Shown: piece by piece, positions 8,101 through 15,710 of the stretch | How positions within the stretch are numbered: position 1 is the stretch's first letter | Layout of the letters: the number at the start of each line of letters is the position of its first letter | From: DATAVK01 sp036267755 | Lineage (GTDB): Bacteria > Actinomycetota > Actinomycetes > JAFAQI01 | Length of the DNA: 33,104 bases | Reading direction: 5' to 3' | NCBI GenBank assembly: GCA_036267755.1 | Contig: DATAVK010000034.1 | Coordinates: 1-33,104, forward strand | Notes under the pieces: generated by a model | Databases searched by the model: none | What the model saw: the letters and a program-made list of their open reading frames with translations, nothing else | What the model was told of the DNA's origin: nothing | Translations under genes and position numbers: made by a program

Positions 8101-9366
8101 CGCGGGTTACGCATCACGCCGATCGCCGACTCGCCGACGTCACGCCCCACTCGGGTGACGGTCGCCGCGTCCGGGCATCGCTACCTCCGCACCCTCCCGC
8201 CGGACGGCCGGGTGCGATTCCCTGCGGTACGCACGCGTTCCGTGACAGTGGTGGTGCTCAACGCGACGTTGCGTAGCACGACGAGCTCACTCAACGGAAA
8301 GACGCAGCTGCTGCCCGTGGGGATCGGCGAGGTACGTCTGATCGGCCGGCATGCGCCGCGGCCCGACGCGCCTGTGGTGGTCGGGGTCGGATGCCGAGCC
8401 GGCTTGACGATGAGCGTCAACGGAACCGTCGTCCCACTCCACCTCAAGGCCTCGAGCACCGCGGTGCTCCAGGGATCCGGCGTCACGGCCGAGCCCTGCC
8501 GTTACCTGTCACCCCAGACGTTCCACCCCACTTCCAGCGTGATGCTGCAAGGCGGGGACAACCGGCTCACCCTCGGCTCCACCGCCCTCTCGCGACCGCT
8601 GTCACTCGTGCTGATGAAGGTCGGGTACGTCGTTGCCGTCCATCCGGGGGCTTTCCCCCTTACGGCTCTCCACTGGTCTGCGACCAACCGATCGGTGCGG
8701 GTGAGTGCGCCTGGAGCGGCGATTCTTGTCGTCCACGAGAACGCGAACGCCGGCTGGCGTGCCACGGCAGGCGGTCAAACGCTCACCAGCGTGATGGTGG
8801 ACGGGTGGGAGCAGGGGTGGCTGGTCCCGGCCGGGACCGTCGGTGTCATCCATCTCGTCTACACGCCCCAGCGGACTGTTGCGGCGGGACTCATCGCGGG
8901 AGCAGTGGCCGTCCTTCTCCTCCTCGGACTGCTGATCGTGCCCCCGCTCTGGCGACGCCGGCCGGTGCCCGTGTCGGTTGGCGACGGGGCGCTCCGCGTG
9001 GTCCCGGCATGGATCGCGTGCCTGGCCGCGATGACCTTGCTCGGCGCCGAGGCCGGGTTGCTCATCGCCGTCGGCGCGCTCTGTCTCAGTCGGTTCCTGG
9101 CTGATGACCTGGTCCGGTCGCGGAGCCCGTGGCTGGTCGGCGGATTGCTCGCCGTCGCCTCGGCCGCGGAAGGTCTCCGCACCGCCTCGTCGGCCCATCC
9201 GCTAGCCGGGAGCCCCGGCGTGCAGCTGCTGTGCCTGGCGGCTATCGGCATCGTGCTCTCCGGGAGCCTGCTGTTTGTCGGGCCGTCGCCAGGAGATGGT
9301 GAACCGTCGGAGCAACGGGCGCTCGAGCAGGTACCAGCTGGCAGTGGCCACGGCGGTGGCAGCTAG
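5113..9366 (+). CDS. AftD-like alpha-(1->3)-arabinofuranosyltransferase (DUF3367), polytopic membrane protein
   Basis: Resembles mycobacterial AftD, a GT-C membrane enzyme that adds alpha-1,3-linked arabinofuranose from decaprenyl-phosphoarabinose at the outer face of the membrane. The 1417-residue length is close to AftD (about 1400). Signature parts are acidic residues in the first external loop (D60, D64 in DTKLDL), the GYLFPMGPFF block (95-104) and many N-terminal membrane helices up to about residue 450. A large external part follows, with discoidin/CBM-like modules near 735-860 and 940-1000. Four or so C-terminal helices lie at about 1257-1390. Start is uncertain: GTG at 5113 overlaps the methyltransferase by 56 nt, while GTG at 5170 begins just after its stop and keeps every helix. 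The 3' end overlaps the convergent acyltransferase gene by 165 bp. The sugar actually transferred here is unproven. Confidence 0.88.
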   Translation: MPTLSRVPSATRHVTGPSEVTTPVLGGTGARTTRRFQLAAICLGLTLLVFSQSSGLEAADTKLDLVVAPWRFLSHAVTMWDPTAGSGQLQDQAYGYLFPMGPFFLIGHWMQLPAWVVQRSWESLLLVVAFLGTVRLSRLLGVKGFWPRVASGLAYALAPRMLMEIGVISSELLPVVVAPWVLIPLVRGSLTGSPRRAAAASGVALLFASGINASATLAILPLPALWLLSRRRGPRRAALMRWWVLSVTLACLWWVVPLVVLGRYGSPFLNWIESSAVTTSPTSLATSLRGSEHWEAYLGPGTWPAGWDFVSAHAIVLATAVVALVGVVGISLRRTPHRLFLATSLTVGLILITFGHVDSIGPLFAGRERLSLDGALNAFRNIHKFDPVVRLPVAIGLGNAVAAAAARLPDSWALRMGRRTTAFAPMPLAAMVAVAVAVIAIAPAIGNELVPQTRSVNEPSYWTQAGSWLGDHPGRTLVVPGAAQPVYIWGSPRDDALQPVADGPWAVRDAAPEGQPGYVRLLDEIEQQLSEGQRSTALSDLLTSAGIRYVMVRRDLDTGLSGSTPLLYTELTLENTPGFTQVAHFGPNLSAPSDPNRLTDFGATRPAGSVTVYQNPGWQGAAALLPTSQAVAANGSADSLTQLSAAGVGPDSPVLFGSASKQATDAHPETVLDDGVRRREFGFGGISQYSATMTATQPFTTTRAAHDYLPSPGPPLSTVKYLGIGGVSASSSGADADAILNASPENGPWSALDGRPKTAWRIGDLSGAVGQWWQVNLLHSINAPSINVAFAGEGSAYPSRIRVTTATGSLDQNLSPDGLSQPVALPAGPTQMVRITFLAVAGGSPGYGVGITAVTIAGVTAQRTLVVPNSDVPDVMSFAVAEGNRPKCLTVSDSPGCESSFVRHGEEDTTLDRSFTLSTDQAYRVHALLHLKNGPYLNNLLDRGNPLRAIASSTNSADPRNRAGAAVDGSDATGWVAAAGDRNPALTISTKRRVVLRGLRITPIADSPTSRPTRVTVAASGHRYLRTLPPDGRVRFPAVRTRSVTVVVLNATLRSTTSSLNGKTQLLPVGIGEVRLIGRHAPRPDAPVVVGVGCRAGLTMSVNGTVVPLHLKASSTAVLQGSGVTAEPCRYLSPQTFHPTSSVMLQGGDNRLTLGSTALSRPLSLVLMKVGYVVAVHPGAFPLTALHWSATNRSVRVSAPGAAILVVHENANAGWRATAGGQTLTSVMVDGWEQGWLVPAGTVGVIHLVYTPQRTVAAGLIAGAVAVLLLLGLLIVPPLWRRRPVPVSVGDGALRVVPAWIACLAAMTLLGAEAGLLIAVGALCLSRFLADDLVRSRSPWLVGGLLAVASAAEGLRTASSAHPLAGSPGVQLLCLAAIGIVLSGSLLFVGPSPGDGEPSEQRALEQVPAGSGHGGGS

Positions 9367-10422
9367 GGCGGTGAGCCCGTAGAGCGCGAGAAAGTGACCC
9401 TGGAACAGCCCCCAGCCCAGCCAGCGCTGCAGCGCGAGCAGCAGGCCAAGATGCCACAGATAGACGCCGTAGGAGACCTCGCCGAGCCAGCGCATGACCG
9501 GGTTGCCCAGCAGCCGGTCCGGCCACAGTGATCGACCGAGCGTCAGCGGCAGCAACAAGAAGAAGGCCGAGCCGCCGTACAGCAGGTGTTTGAGGGTCCA
9601 CTCCCACGTCGTTGCCGATGACAGGTCCCGCGGGCCGGCCAACGGAAGGGTTGTGAGCCAGAACAGAAGCGCACCGACGACCCAGCACGTCACGGGGGAC
9701 TGCGCCCACTCGAGCGGCATGCGCTGCCATCGGGCCGGCGCGTCGAGATGCACGCTGACCGACGCCAGGGCGATCCCTAGCGCGAACCAGTCGAGATACA
9801 GCGGCAGCACCAGTAGCCCAGGGCTGTATCCGCCGTACGCCCAATGGACCCACAGGTTCGCGGCCAGCGCCGTGGCCACCATGGCGAGGATGAGCACCCC
9901 GGTCCTGGTCTGCGGGCGACCCGCCAGCTTGCGCGACAGTGCCATCAGCAGCGGCAGGGCCGCATAGAACGACACTTCGACGACCAGCGTCCACATCTGG
10001 GACAGGTATGGATTCACCGAGTGGTGGTCGTAGGTCTGGACCAGCCCGAGATAGCTCAGCCAGTCGCCTCGGGACGAGTGCGTCGTCGACAGCAACGTCA
10101 GCGTCACCACGATCGCCAGCCAGTACGCCGGAAGGATCCGCAACGCACGGCGCCACCAGAACGTGCGCAACGGCAGGTGGGGCCGTCCTTCCGCCTGGGC
10201 CAACAGGAACGGCCTGGAGAGCAAGAACCCTGAGAGCAGGAAGAAGATGGTGACCCCGAACTCGAGCCGAGCCAGCAAGCCGGACAGCGGCTGATTGCCC
10301 AGCGAACGCCCCGACTGAAAGGCGCTGTGCGTCCCGATGACAGCGAAGGCAGCGACGGCGCGGGCGCCGCTCAGCCCCGGAAAGTAGCGGCGGTCGACTG
10401 CTGGCGCCGCTGGGGCGCTCAC
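9202..10422 (-). CDS. Acyltransferase family 3 (OafA/YrhL-like) membrane O-acyltransferase
   Basis: A 406-residue polytopic membrane enzyme of the acyltransferase-3 family, which moves acyl groups (often acetyl) onto exported sugars or lipids. It shows the N-terminal FPGLSGARAVAAFAV block, the conserved His in IGTHS (H32), the FFLLSGFLL helix, the WTLVVEVSFY motif, and the terminal SWYLLERPLLRRF block. GTG at 10422-10420 was chosen because it overlaps the TGA of the upstream gene by 4 nt (GTGA), the classic arrangement for translational coupling, and matches the start of the domain. Its last 165 bp lie under the end of the AftD-like gene. Likely role: acylation of the glycan made by this locus (inference). 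Confidence 0.88.
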   Translation of the reverse strand: MSAPAAPAVDRRYFPGLSGARAVAAFAVIGTHSAFQSGRSLGNQPLSGLLARLEFGVTIFFLLSGFLLSRPFLLAQAEGRPHLPLRTFWWRRALRILPAYWLAIVVTLTLLSTTHSSRGDWLSYLGLVQTYDHHSVNPYLSQMWTLVVEVSFYAALPLLMALSRKLAGRPQTRTGVLILAMVATALAANLWVHWAYGGYSPGLLVLPLYLDWFALGIALASVSVHLDAPARWQRMPLEWAQSPVTCWVVGALLFWLTTLPLAGPRDLSSATTWEWTLKHLLYGGSAFFLLLPLTLGRSLWPDRLLGNPVMRWLGEVSYGVYLWHLGLLLALQRWLGWGLFQGHFLALYGLTALAATAVATASWYLLERPLLRRFTISWRRPDKQQAPGEHDADSRQAQQLHAGAPG

Positions 10423-12320
10423 TTGCTCGCCGCCAGTGGAATGCCGACCGCCACAGTCGTGAAGCACATGTTGGTGGCGGCACTGTCGCTCGAGATGCTG
10501 ACCGACGCCGGGCTCCCCGCCGTGAGGGCGAACAATGCGCTGCCGGGGCCGACGCCGGCAAGCAAGGTGCTGTCCCCGCGGATCGGGATGAGCTTGCCGG
10601 TGGCGTCGCGAACCGCCAGGTTCAGTTGGCTCGGTCGTTGCTCGAAGTAGTCCACCCGCAGGAAGTACTCGTTGGCGCCCACTCTGGGTCGTAGTGCCAC
10701 GTGAAGCGCGGCCATGCTCTGCAGCGGCATGGCGCAGAACGTTCTCTTCGGGGTCTTCACCGAGGACGCAGCGACGGGATAGAAGACAGCCGGCCGGATG
10801 TGCCCCGAGTCGTCGACGACCTGCGGATCGGGCGAGGTGTGGTCGAACGCCACCTCGACACCGGCGATCTCGGTCAGGTCGGACAGATCCCGGTTCTGCT
10901 CCAGATACGGGAGCACGTGGATGGACACGCCCGTGTCGTAGAGGTTGGCGGCAGGGCCCAGCTGCGCGACACCTGTCAGGACGTTCGAGACGTATCGATG
11001 CGTCGGGCTGGCGTCGAACCGCTGGCTCCAGAGCAGTGCTGAGAACACGCTCGAGGCCGTCAGTCCGAGTGCCGCCACGACGGCGATGGCAGGGGCGATG
11101 CGCCGCACCCGCGATCGTGGCGGTGCCGACACCAGGGGCTCGGCCGGCACGTCGTCGGCCGTCGACCGGACGGTCGCCGGGTCGGGCCGGCAGCAGGCCA
11201 GGCCGCACGCGATCGCCAGCGGGATCGCGAGGTCGAACACGTAGTGGAAGTCCAGCGGCGTGATGTTGCCCAGCAGGCTGAACCGGCCGATGCCCACGAG
11301 GGTCTGGCCGACGAGAACCGCGGCCAGGGGCAGCGTCCAGGCGAGTAGGCCGCGCCATCGGTTTCGCCACCACCCGGTAGCCGCCAGGACGACGAAAGCT
11401 GCCTGACCGAGGATGATGGCGTAGCCTCGCGGGTCGGCGGCAGCTGTGTAGACGTCGGGAACCGAGAACCATCGCCACGGGCCACCCAGCACGGTAGGCC
11501 ACAGCGCGCGGGACCACTGCGACCAACTCAGGTCGAGGGCGGCGTGGACGGACAGGTCATGGGCCGAGGACCCGTATCCGCCGACAACGAACAGTACGAC
11601 GAAACCCGCCAGCGGGCCGAGCATGAGCAGCCATCCCAGCCAGTGCCGGCCAACGTCCCTGAGTCGAGCCCACAGCGAACCCGTCGACAGCCACCCAACG
11701 CTCAGAATCACCAGGCAGACGGACGTGTCCGCGGCCGTCTTCTCCCAGAAGCAGGCGGCCCCGAGCAGCGAGACACCCGCCAGCGCGGCCCACCAGAGCC
11801 GGCCGTCCCTGGCAAACCGGACGCAGCCGATAAAGGCGAGTAACGAGAAGACCTGGGCGGGTTGCTGGTTGACAGCGCTGCTGAGGTACAGCGTCGTCGG
11901 GACCAAGAGCGGGTTGACGGCGTACAGCGCCGTGATGATCAGGCTTCCGCGCGGCGAATGGGTGAGCAGAAGTAGGAGGCGGTAGAGCAGGACCGTCGAC
12001 AGGGCCTGGAGGAGCCCGCGGACCACGATCGTCGGCGTGTAGTGGAGGTGGCTCAGATGTGCCATGAGCCAGAACAGCAACCGCAGGCCGGGCGTCAGAT
12101 GGTCGTTGATCGGCGAGGTCACGTACCCCCAGCCCAGTGCCGGATGGACGGCCTGGGCCAGGAAGTTCATGTCGTCGTCGTAGAACCAGCCACGCGAGCT
12201 CAGGACGCCGAGCCAGACGGCCTGTATGACGACCACGGCGACCAAGAGCTGACCCGTACCCGGCCGCCACCGTCGTGCCACGGTTTGCTTCGTGCTGGGC
12301 AGCGTGGCCGTGTCCGACAT
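10419..12320 (-). CDS. Polytopic membrane protein, possible GT-C-type glycosyltransferase
   Basis: A 633-residue protein with roughly ten membrane helices over residues 20-430, then a soluble C-terminal part that would lie outside the cell. The first external loop carries an acidic cluster (GWFYDDDMNF), the position where GT-C glycosyltransferases keep their catalytic Asp. Beyond this no family motif is recognised, so the transferase call is inference. ATG at 12320 was selected because the longer reading overlaps the upstream GT4 gene and a TATCGT hexamer lies 9 nt before it. The stop overlaps the acyltransferase start by 4 nt, so the two are coupled. Confidence 0.75.
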   Translation of the reverse strand: MSDTATLPSTKQTVARRWRPGTGQLLVAVVVIQAVWLGVLSSRGWFYDDDMNFLAQAVHPALGWGYVTSPINDHLTPGLRLLFWLMAHLSHLHYTPTIVVRGLLQALSTVLLYRLLLLLTHSPRGSLIITALYAVNPLLVPTTLYLSSAVNQQPAQVFSLLAFIGCVRFARDGRLWWAALAGVSLLGAACFWEKTAADTSVCLVILSVGWLSTGSLWARLRDVGRHWLGWLLMLGPLAGFVVLFVVGGYGSSAHDLSVHAALDLSWSQWSRALWPTVLGGPWRWFSVPDVYTAAADPRGYAIILGQAAFVVLAATGWWRNRWRGLLAWTLPLAAVLVGQTLVGIGRFSLLGNITPLDFHYVFDLAIPLAIACGLACCRPDPATVRSTADDVPAEPLVSAPPRSRVRRIAPAIAVVAALGLTASSVFSALLWSQRFDASPTHRYVSNVLTGVAQLGPAANLYDTGVSIHVLPYLEQNRDLSDLTEIAGVEVAFDHTSPDPQVVDDSGHIRPAVFYPVAASSVKTPKRTFCAMPLQSMAALHVALRPRVGANEYFLRVDYFEQRPSQLNLAVRDATGKLIPIRGDSTLLAGVGPGSALFALTAGSPASVSISSDSAATNMCFTTVAVGIPLAASK

Positions 12321-12329
12321 TGTCGCGCC

Positions 12330-12335
12330 ACGATA
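12330..12335 (-). promoter_or_regulatory. Putative -10 hexamer (TATCGT) inside the GT4-membrane protein gap
   Basis: On the minus strand TATCGT is followed by 9 nt and then the ATG at 12320. It lies in the 49-bp gap after the GT4 gene, so the membrane protein and acyltransferase could be transcribed from their own promoter as well as by read-through. Confidence 0.35.
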
Positions 12336-12369
12336 CGCAAGGGACTCCGTCTCCGAGCGGCTTCCGGCC

Positions 12370-13596
12370 CTACCTGGCGTCATCAAGCGAGGCATCGAGC
12401 GCGTGGACGAATGCCTCCACGGCGGTGTCCCATCGGAACGACAAGGCGTGCTCGCGGGCAGCTTGGCCGAGTCGTCGGCGTCGCTCATCGTCGGCAAGCA
12501 GATCGTCGATCGCGCTGCAGAAGGCGTTTTCGTCGCCGTCGACGAGAATCCCGGTCCTGCCGTTGACGATCGACTCCGAGAGCCCTCCGGCGCCGGTGAA
12601 GCCGACGGACGGCGTACCGAGCTGGCCGGCCTCGACCACGGCCAACGCCCAGCCTTCCTTCACGCTCGGAACCGCGTGGATCCACGCGGCGGCGAGCACG
12701 TCGGACTTGGTTTGATCGTCCACGAACCCGTGGAAGATGGCGTTGTCAGCCACACCGAGCTGCTCGGCGAGTTCACGCAGACCGCCCTCGTGAGGGCCGC
12801 GGCCCACGACGTCGAGCTCGAGGTCCGGCCAGCGACCGGAACGCAGCGTCTGCAGCACACGCAGTGCGATCTCGACCCGCTTCGGCTCCACCAGTCGCCC
12901 GAGGACGACGAGCCGGGGACGGGCGGATCGCTGCGTGCGCGCAGCCGGTAACGGCGGCGTGCCGTTGTGGATGATCGAAACTCGAGCGGGATCGATGCCG
13001 AGAGTCGCCAGATCCTGGCGGGTCGCCTCGCTGACCGCGATGTACCGCGACCTGCGGTAGATCACTGGCGCGAGCCGCGATTCCACCCACCATCCGAGCC
13101 GCGCCGACCGGGGACCGAACAGCATCCGCCATTGCTCACGGTGGACATGGTGGACGAGCACGACGACCGGTCGGCGGGACAGCAGCGAGGAGAGGAACGG
13201 CACGCCGTTCTGCACGTCGAGCACCACGTCAGGTCGCACCTGGCGACTGAGCAGCGCCCACGCCGCGTGCAGGTAGACGGTGTACCGGCCACCGCGGCGG
13301 CGATACCGGATGCCGTCGCGCAGGTCATCGGGCGGCAGCCCCGCAACCGACGAACACAGCACCGTCACGGTGTTACCGAGCGCCGCGAGTCCGTGGGCCA
13401 CCGTCTCGACGTACCGTTCGCTGCCGCCGCCCTCAGGGTGCCGCAGGTCACGCCAGGTGCAGATGACGACGTGCGCGTCTCCGGCCGCGGTCGAGGGAAC
13501 GGCACGCCGCCGCCGGCGCCGTTTCGTCACCGGTGAGGTGACGGCGACCTGGCCAGGTTGCGGCCGAATCCGCTCGATGTCGCTCGTGACTTCCAT
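12370..13596 (-). CDS. Family 4 glycosyltransferase (GT-B fold)
   Basis: A 408-residue cytosolic enzyme that would transfer a sugar from a nucleotide donor. It has the N-terminal acceptor-domain loop HPEGGGSERYV (residues 53-63), a central VLGRLVEPKRVE segment opening the donor domain (231-242), and the retaining GT4 E-x7-E motif with E314 and E322. These features place it in GT4; donor and acceptor are not deducible. The N-terminus has a KRRRRRRA basic run at 25-32 before the Rossmann fold, perhaps membrane-contacting. It starts 24 nt after the MFS stop on the same strand and probably belongs to the same transcript. Confidence 0.9.
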   Translation of the reverse strand: MEVTSDIERIRPQPGQVAVTSPVTKRRRRRRAVPSTAAGDAHVVICTWRDLRHPEGGGSERYVETVAHGLAALGNTVTVLCSSVAGLPPDDLRDGIRYRRRGGRYTVYLHAAWALLSRQVRPDVVLDVQNGVPFLSSLLSRRPVVVLVHHVHREQWRMLFGPRSARLGWWVESRLAPVIYRRSRYIAVSEATRQDLATLGIDPARVSIIHNGTPPLPAARTQRSARPRLVVLGRLVEPKRVEIALRVLQTLRSGRWPDLELDVVGRGPHEGGLRELAEQLGVADNAIFHGFVDDQTKSDVLAAAWIHAVPSVKEGWALAVVEAGQLGTPSVGFTGAGGLSESIVNGRTGILVDGDENAFCSAIDDLLADDERRRRLGQAAREHALSFRWDTAVEAFVHALDASLDDAR

Positions 13597-13620
13597 GGAC
13601 GAGATGGATACCGCCCGGAC

Positions 13621-15300
13621 TCAGACAGGCTGAGCGGCGGGTTGCTCGCCCATGATGGCGCGGTCGTGGGCTGCCAGTGCCTCTTTGGCCCGACGTGGTC
13701 GCCAGTAGCCCGCCAGGACGAAGATCATCGGGATGAAGAAGATCTGACCACCCACACAGACCCACAGCCAGTGCTGCCACTGGTGCGGCGCCGACTTCTG
13801 GGCCGCCTGCACGTCGGCAGCGTGGGCCTGCAGATACTTCAGGTCGGCTTGGGCCTGGGGCTTCTGCAGCAACAGCAACGTTGGAGCGCCGACCGTGAGG
13901 ATGGCGTGGTTGAGGACGGCCGGCGGGATGTCCTTCGGATTCTTGTACTTCGCGAGCTGCGCGAAGACGTCCGGATGGGCGGTCGCTTCCGCGACGAGGA
14001 CCGGGTTGCGGTTAGCCGCTGCCTGCACCTGCGCGCCGTTGTTGACGAGCGGGGTCACCGAGTTGACGACGTGCGGCAGGACGAGGAATGCCACGGCGAC
14101 GACGATCCGCAGCAGCCAGCCCCAGACTGCCAGCCCGGTCGCGGTCAACGCCGGGTTGCGCTCTTCGACCGACTCGGTGAAGCTCGCCATCCACGGCGCG
14201 AACGCTGCGCCGCCCCAGATCCCCGTGAATGCCAGCAGCACGGCGATGCTGGAGAACGACGGGTTGTGGTGGGTCGCCTTGCTGAGGAACGAGATGGTCA
14301 CGAGGACGCTGAACACGCCGCCGGCCAGCATGAACGGCTTGCGCACCGACAGCTTGTCGGACAGCGTGCCGAACACGATGAGCGCGATCGCGTTGCTCGA
14401 CCAGTACCAGGTCTCCAGGCTGTTCGACTGGCTGACGCTGAAGTTGAGCACGGTCTGGAAGTAGATCGGGAAGAACGCGACGGCCGTGTAGTAGCCGAGC
14501 AAGAACACGCTGATGGCCAGCGCCGACAGGAGGATGTCGGGCTTGAACATCTGGCGGTACGGGTCTCGCGTCGCCTCTGCGACGTCGAGACCGCGCGCGC
14601 GGATCTCGAGGATCGTCTGCTCCTGCAGCGTCACCATCACCTGGTCACGCAGTCGCGACGACAGCTCGCGCAGCGTCAGCAGGGCGACGAAGGCAACGAC
14701 CAGACCCACGATCCCGGCAATCATGTACTGGTCCTGCCAGGCGTTCAGGTGCGAGACCGTGTGGCTCGAGACCTCACTCACCACGAGGCTGCCGAGCACC
14801 GGGCCCATCGTCCAGAAGCCCATCGCGGCGGCGCGCCCGACCTGCGGGCTGAAGTCACGGACCAGGGCGGGCGTGGCCACGAGGATGACGCCCTCGACCA
14901 GGCCGGTCAGGGCCGAGATGACGCCAAAGCTGAACTTGGTCTGCGCGTGCGGTACGGCGATCAACGCCATCAGCGAGGTGATGATCGTGCCGTACACCAC
15001 GAGATTGGCGCGCCCGATCCGGTCCGCAATGCCGGTGGCGAGCGAGGCGAAGGCGCCGATCGCGTTGGTGATCACGAGGATCATGACGTAGTAGAGGAAC
15101 GTCATGTGGTAGCCGCCGAGGATCTGCGTCGCTACCGCTCCGCCGACGTACAACTGGTAGTACAGGATGATCGTCGTGACGACAACGAGGCCCAGGTAGT
15201 AGTACCGCGGCCCGGTCGCGGGATACCGGTCCAGGTCCCGGTTCCACAGCCGCTGGATCGGGCTCACCCGCGGTGCAGTGAGGGTGTCGGCTGCCGCCAT
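13621..15300 (-). CDS. MFS transporter with a large extracytoplasmic insert before the last helix
   Basis: A 559-residue major facilitator protein. Twelve helices are arguable; the MFS signature GIADRIGR lies in the loop after helix 2 and a related GTLSDKLSVRKP follows helix 8. A hydrophilic, Ala/Gln-rich, probably helical segment of about 100 residues (413-512) is inserted between the last two helices and should face outward, which is longer than usual. Start ATG at 15300 has an excellent Shine-Dalgarno, AAGGAG, 5 nt upstream. A CRP-like site lies 62-77 nt upstream of the start. The substrate is unknown. It leads the minus-strand run GT4, membrane protein and acyltransferase, but its own job may be unrelated, for example carbon uptake. 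Confidence 0.88.
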   Translation of the reverse strand: MAAADTLTAPRVSPIQRLWNRDLDRYPATGPRYYYLGLVVVTTIILYYQLYVGGAVATQILGGYHMTFLYYVMILVITNAIGAFASLATGIADRIGRANLVVYGTIITSLMALIAVPHAQTKFSFGVISALTGLVEGVILVATPALVRDFSPQVGRAAAMGFWTMGPVLGSLVVSEVSSHTVSHLNAWQDQYMIAGIVGLVVAFVALLTLRELSSRLRDQVMVTLQEQTILEIRARGLDVAEATRDPYRQMFKPDILLSALAISVFLLGYYTAVAFFPIYFQTVLNFSVSQSNSLETWYWSSNAIALIVFGTLSDKLSVRKPFMLAGGVFSVLVTISFLSKATHHNPSFSSIAVLLAFTGIWGGAAFAPWMASFTESVEERNPALTATGLAVWGWLLRIVVAVAFLVLPHVVNSVTPLVNNGAQVQAAANRNPVLVAEATAHPDVFAQLAKYKNPKDIPPAVLNHAILTVGAPTLLLLQKPQAQADLKYLQAHAADVQAAQKSAPHQWQHWLWVCVGGQIFFIPMIFVLAGYWRPRRAKEALAAHDRAIMGEQPAAQPV

Positions 15301-15304
15301 GGTG

Positions 15305-15311
15305 ACTCCTT
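15305..15311 (-). promoter_or_regulatory. Strong ribosome binding site of the MFS gene
   Basis: Minus-strand AAGGAG lies 5 nt before ATG at 15300 and fixes that start. It is among the few strong Shine-Dalgarno sites in the window. Confidence 0.75.
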
Positions 15312-15361
15312 GCAGATGACCGTCGAGTTGCGGGCAGATGTCCCGGATGTGGCGAACCGTA

Positions 15362-15377
15362 GGTGACCTACATCACA
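15362..15377. promoter_or_regulatory. CRP/GlxR-type operator upstream of the MFS gene
   Basis: On the minus strand the site reads TGTGATGTAGGTCACC. It matches the CRP half-sites TGTGA-N6-TCACA in 9 of 10 positions and also has the central TA of the corynebacterial GlxR consensus TGTGAnnTAnnTCACA. It is centred about 69 nt before the MFS start codon. This points to control by a cAMP-receptor-type regulator; whether it activates or represses depends on the unmapped transcription start. Confidence 0.65.
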
Positions 15378-15404
15378 TCTGGCAAGGACATCGTAGAGCC
15401 TGAA

Positions 15405-15419
15405 CCGAACATGGTTCGG
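15405..15419. promoter_or_regulatory. Short palindrome CCGAAC-ATG-GTTCGG, candidate operator
   Basis: A perfect 6-3-6 inverted repeat lies 27 bp beyond the CRP-like site, in the MFS control region. A possible -10 hexamer TACGAT (minus strand, 15390-15395) lies between the two, which would put the palindrome near the -35 position. The regulator is unknown, and chance occurrence is possible for 6-bp arms. Confidence 0.4.
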
Positions 15420-15473
15420 AAGGACTACGCGCGTGTCGGCCAGTCGGAGCAACGGGCGCGGACATGCCAACGG

Positions 15474-15493
15474 CCGCTTGCCTCGGCAAGCGG
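15474..15493. terminator. Hairpin terminator candidate downstream of the DUF2613 gene
   Basis: CCGCTTGCC and GGCAAGCGG form a 9-bp perfect stem with a 2-nt loop (effectively 8 bp plus a tetraloop). It lies 30 bp after the stop of the minus-strand DUF2613 gene. No U-rich tail follows on either strand, as is common in actinobacteria. Confidence 0.6.
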
Positions 15494-15523
15494 TCTGACC
15501 TGCGGAAATAGGGGTACGGCGGC

Positions 15524-15661
15524 TCAGCGAGAGCCGTAGAGGGTCACGTTCGTCGTGGCCGCGGCCGGCCGGTTGTGGTGGTCGCTCAGGGACGACGTGA
15601 CGCCGGCGACAGTGGCGCCGGCCAGCAGCACGCCGACGATGAGCGCAATGATCGTGGACAC
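15524..15661 (-). CDS. DUF2613 family small membrane protein
   Basis: A 45-residue peptide: one N-terminal hydrophobic helix (residues 3-22), a short Ser/His/Ala-rich external part, and the family's C-terminal YGxR ending (here LYGSR). GTG at 15661 is fixed by a perfect Shine-Dalgarno AGGAGG 7 nt upstream. DUF2613 members are short single-pass proteins of unknown function. To my recollection the M. tuberculosis member Rv0236A lies beside aftD (Rv0236c). Here it follows a GT-C-like membrane protein gene by 49 bp on the same strand, and an AftD-like gene is about 6 kb away, so a link to arabinan-type transferases is plausible but unproven. Confidence 0.8.
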   Translation of the reverse strand: MSTIIALIVGVLLAGATVAGVTSSLSDHHNRPAAATTNVTLYGSR

Positions 15662-15710
15662 GGTGCGTCCTCCTGGCCGGGTACCTAATGGAACGGTATT
15701 CGGTCGAACG

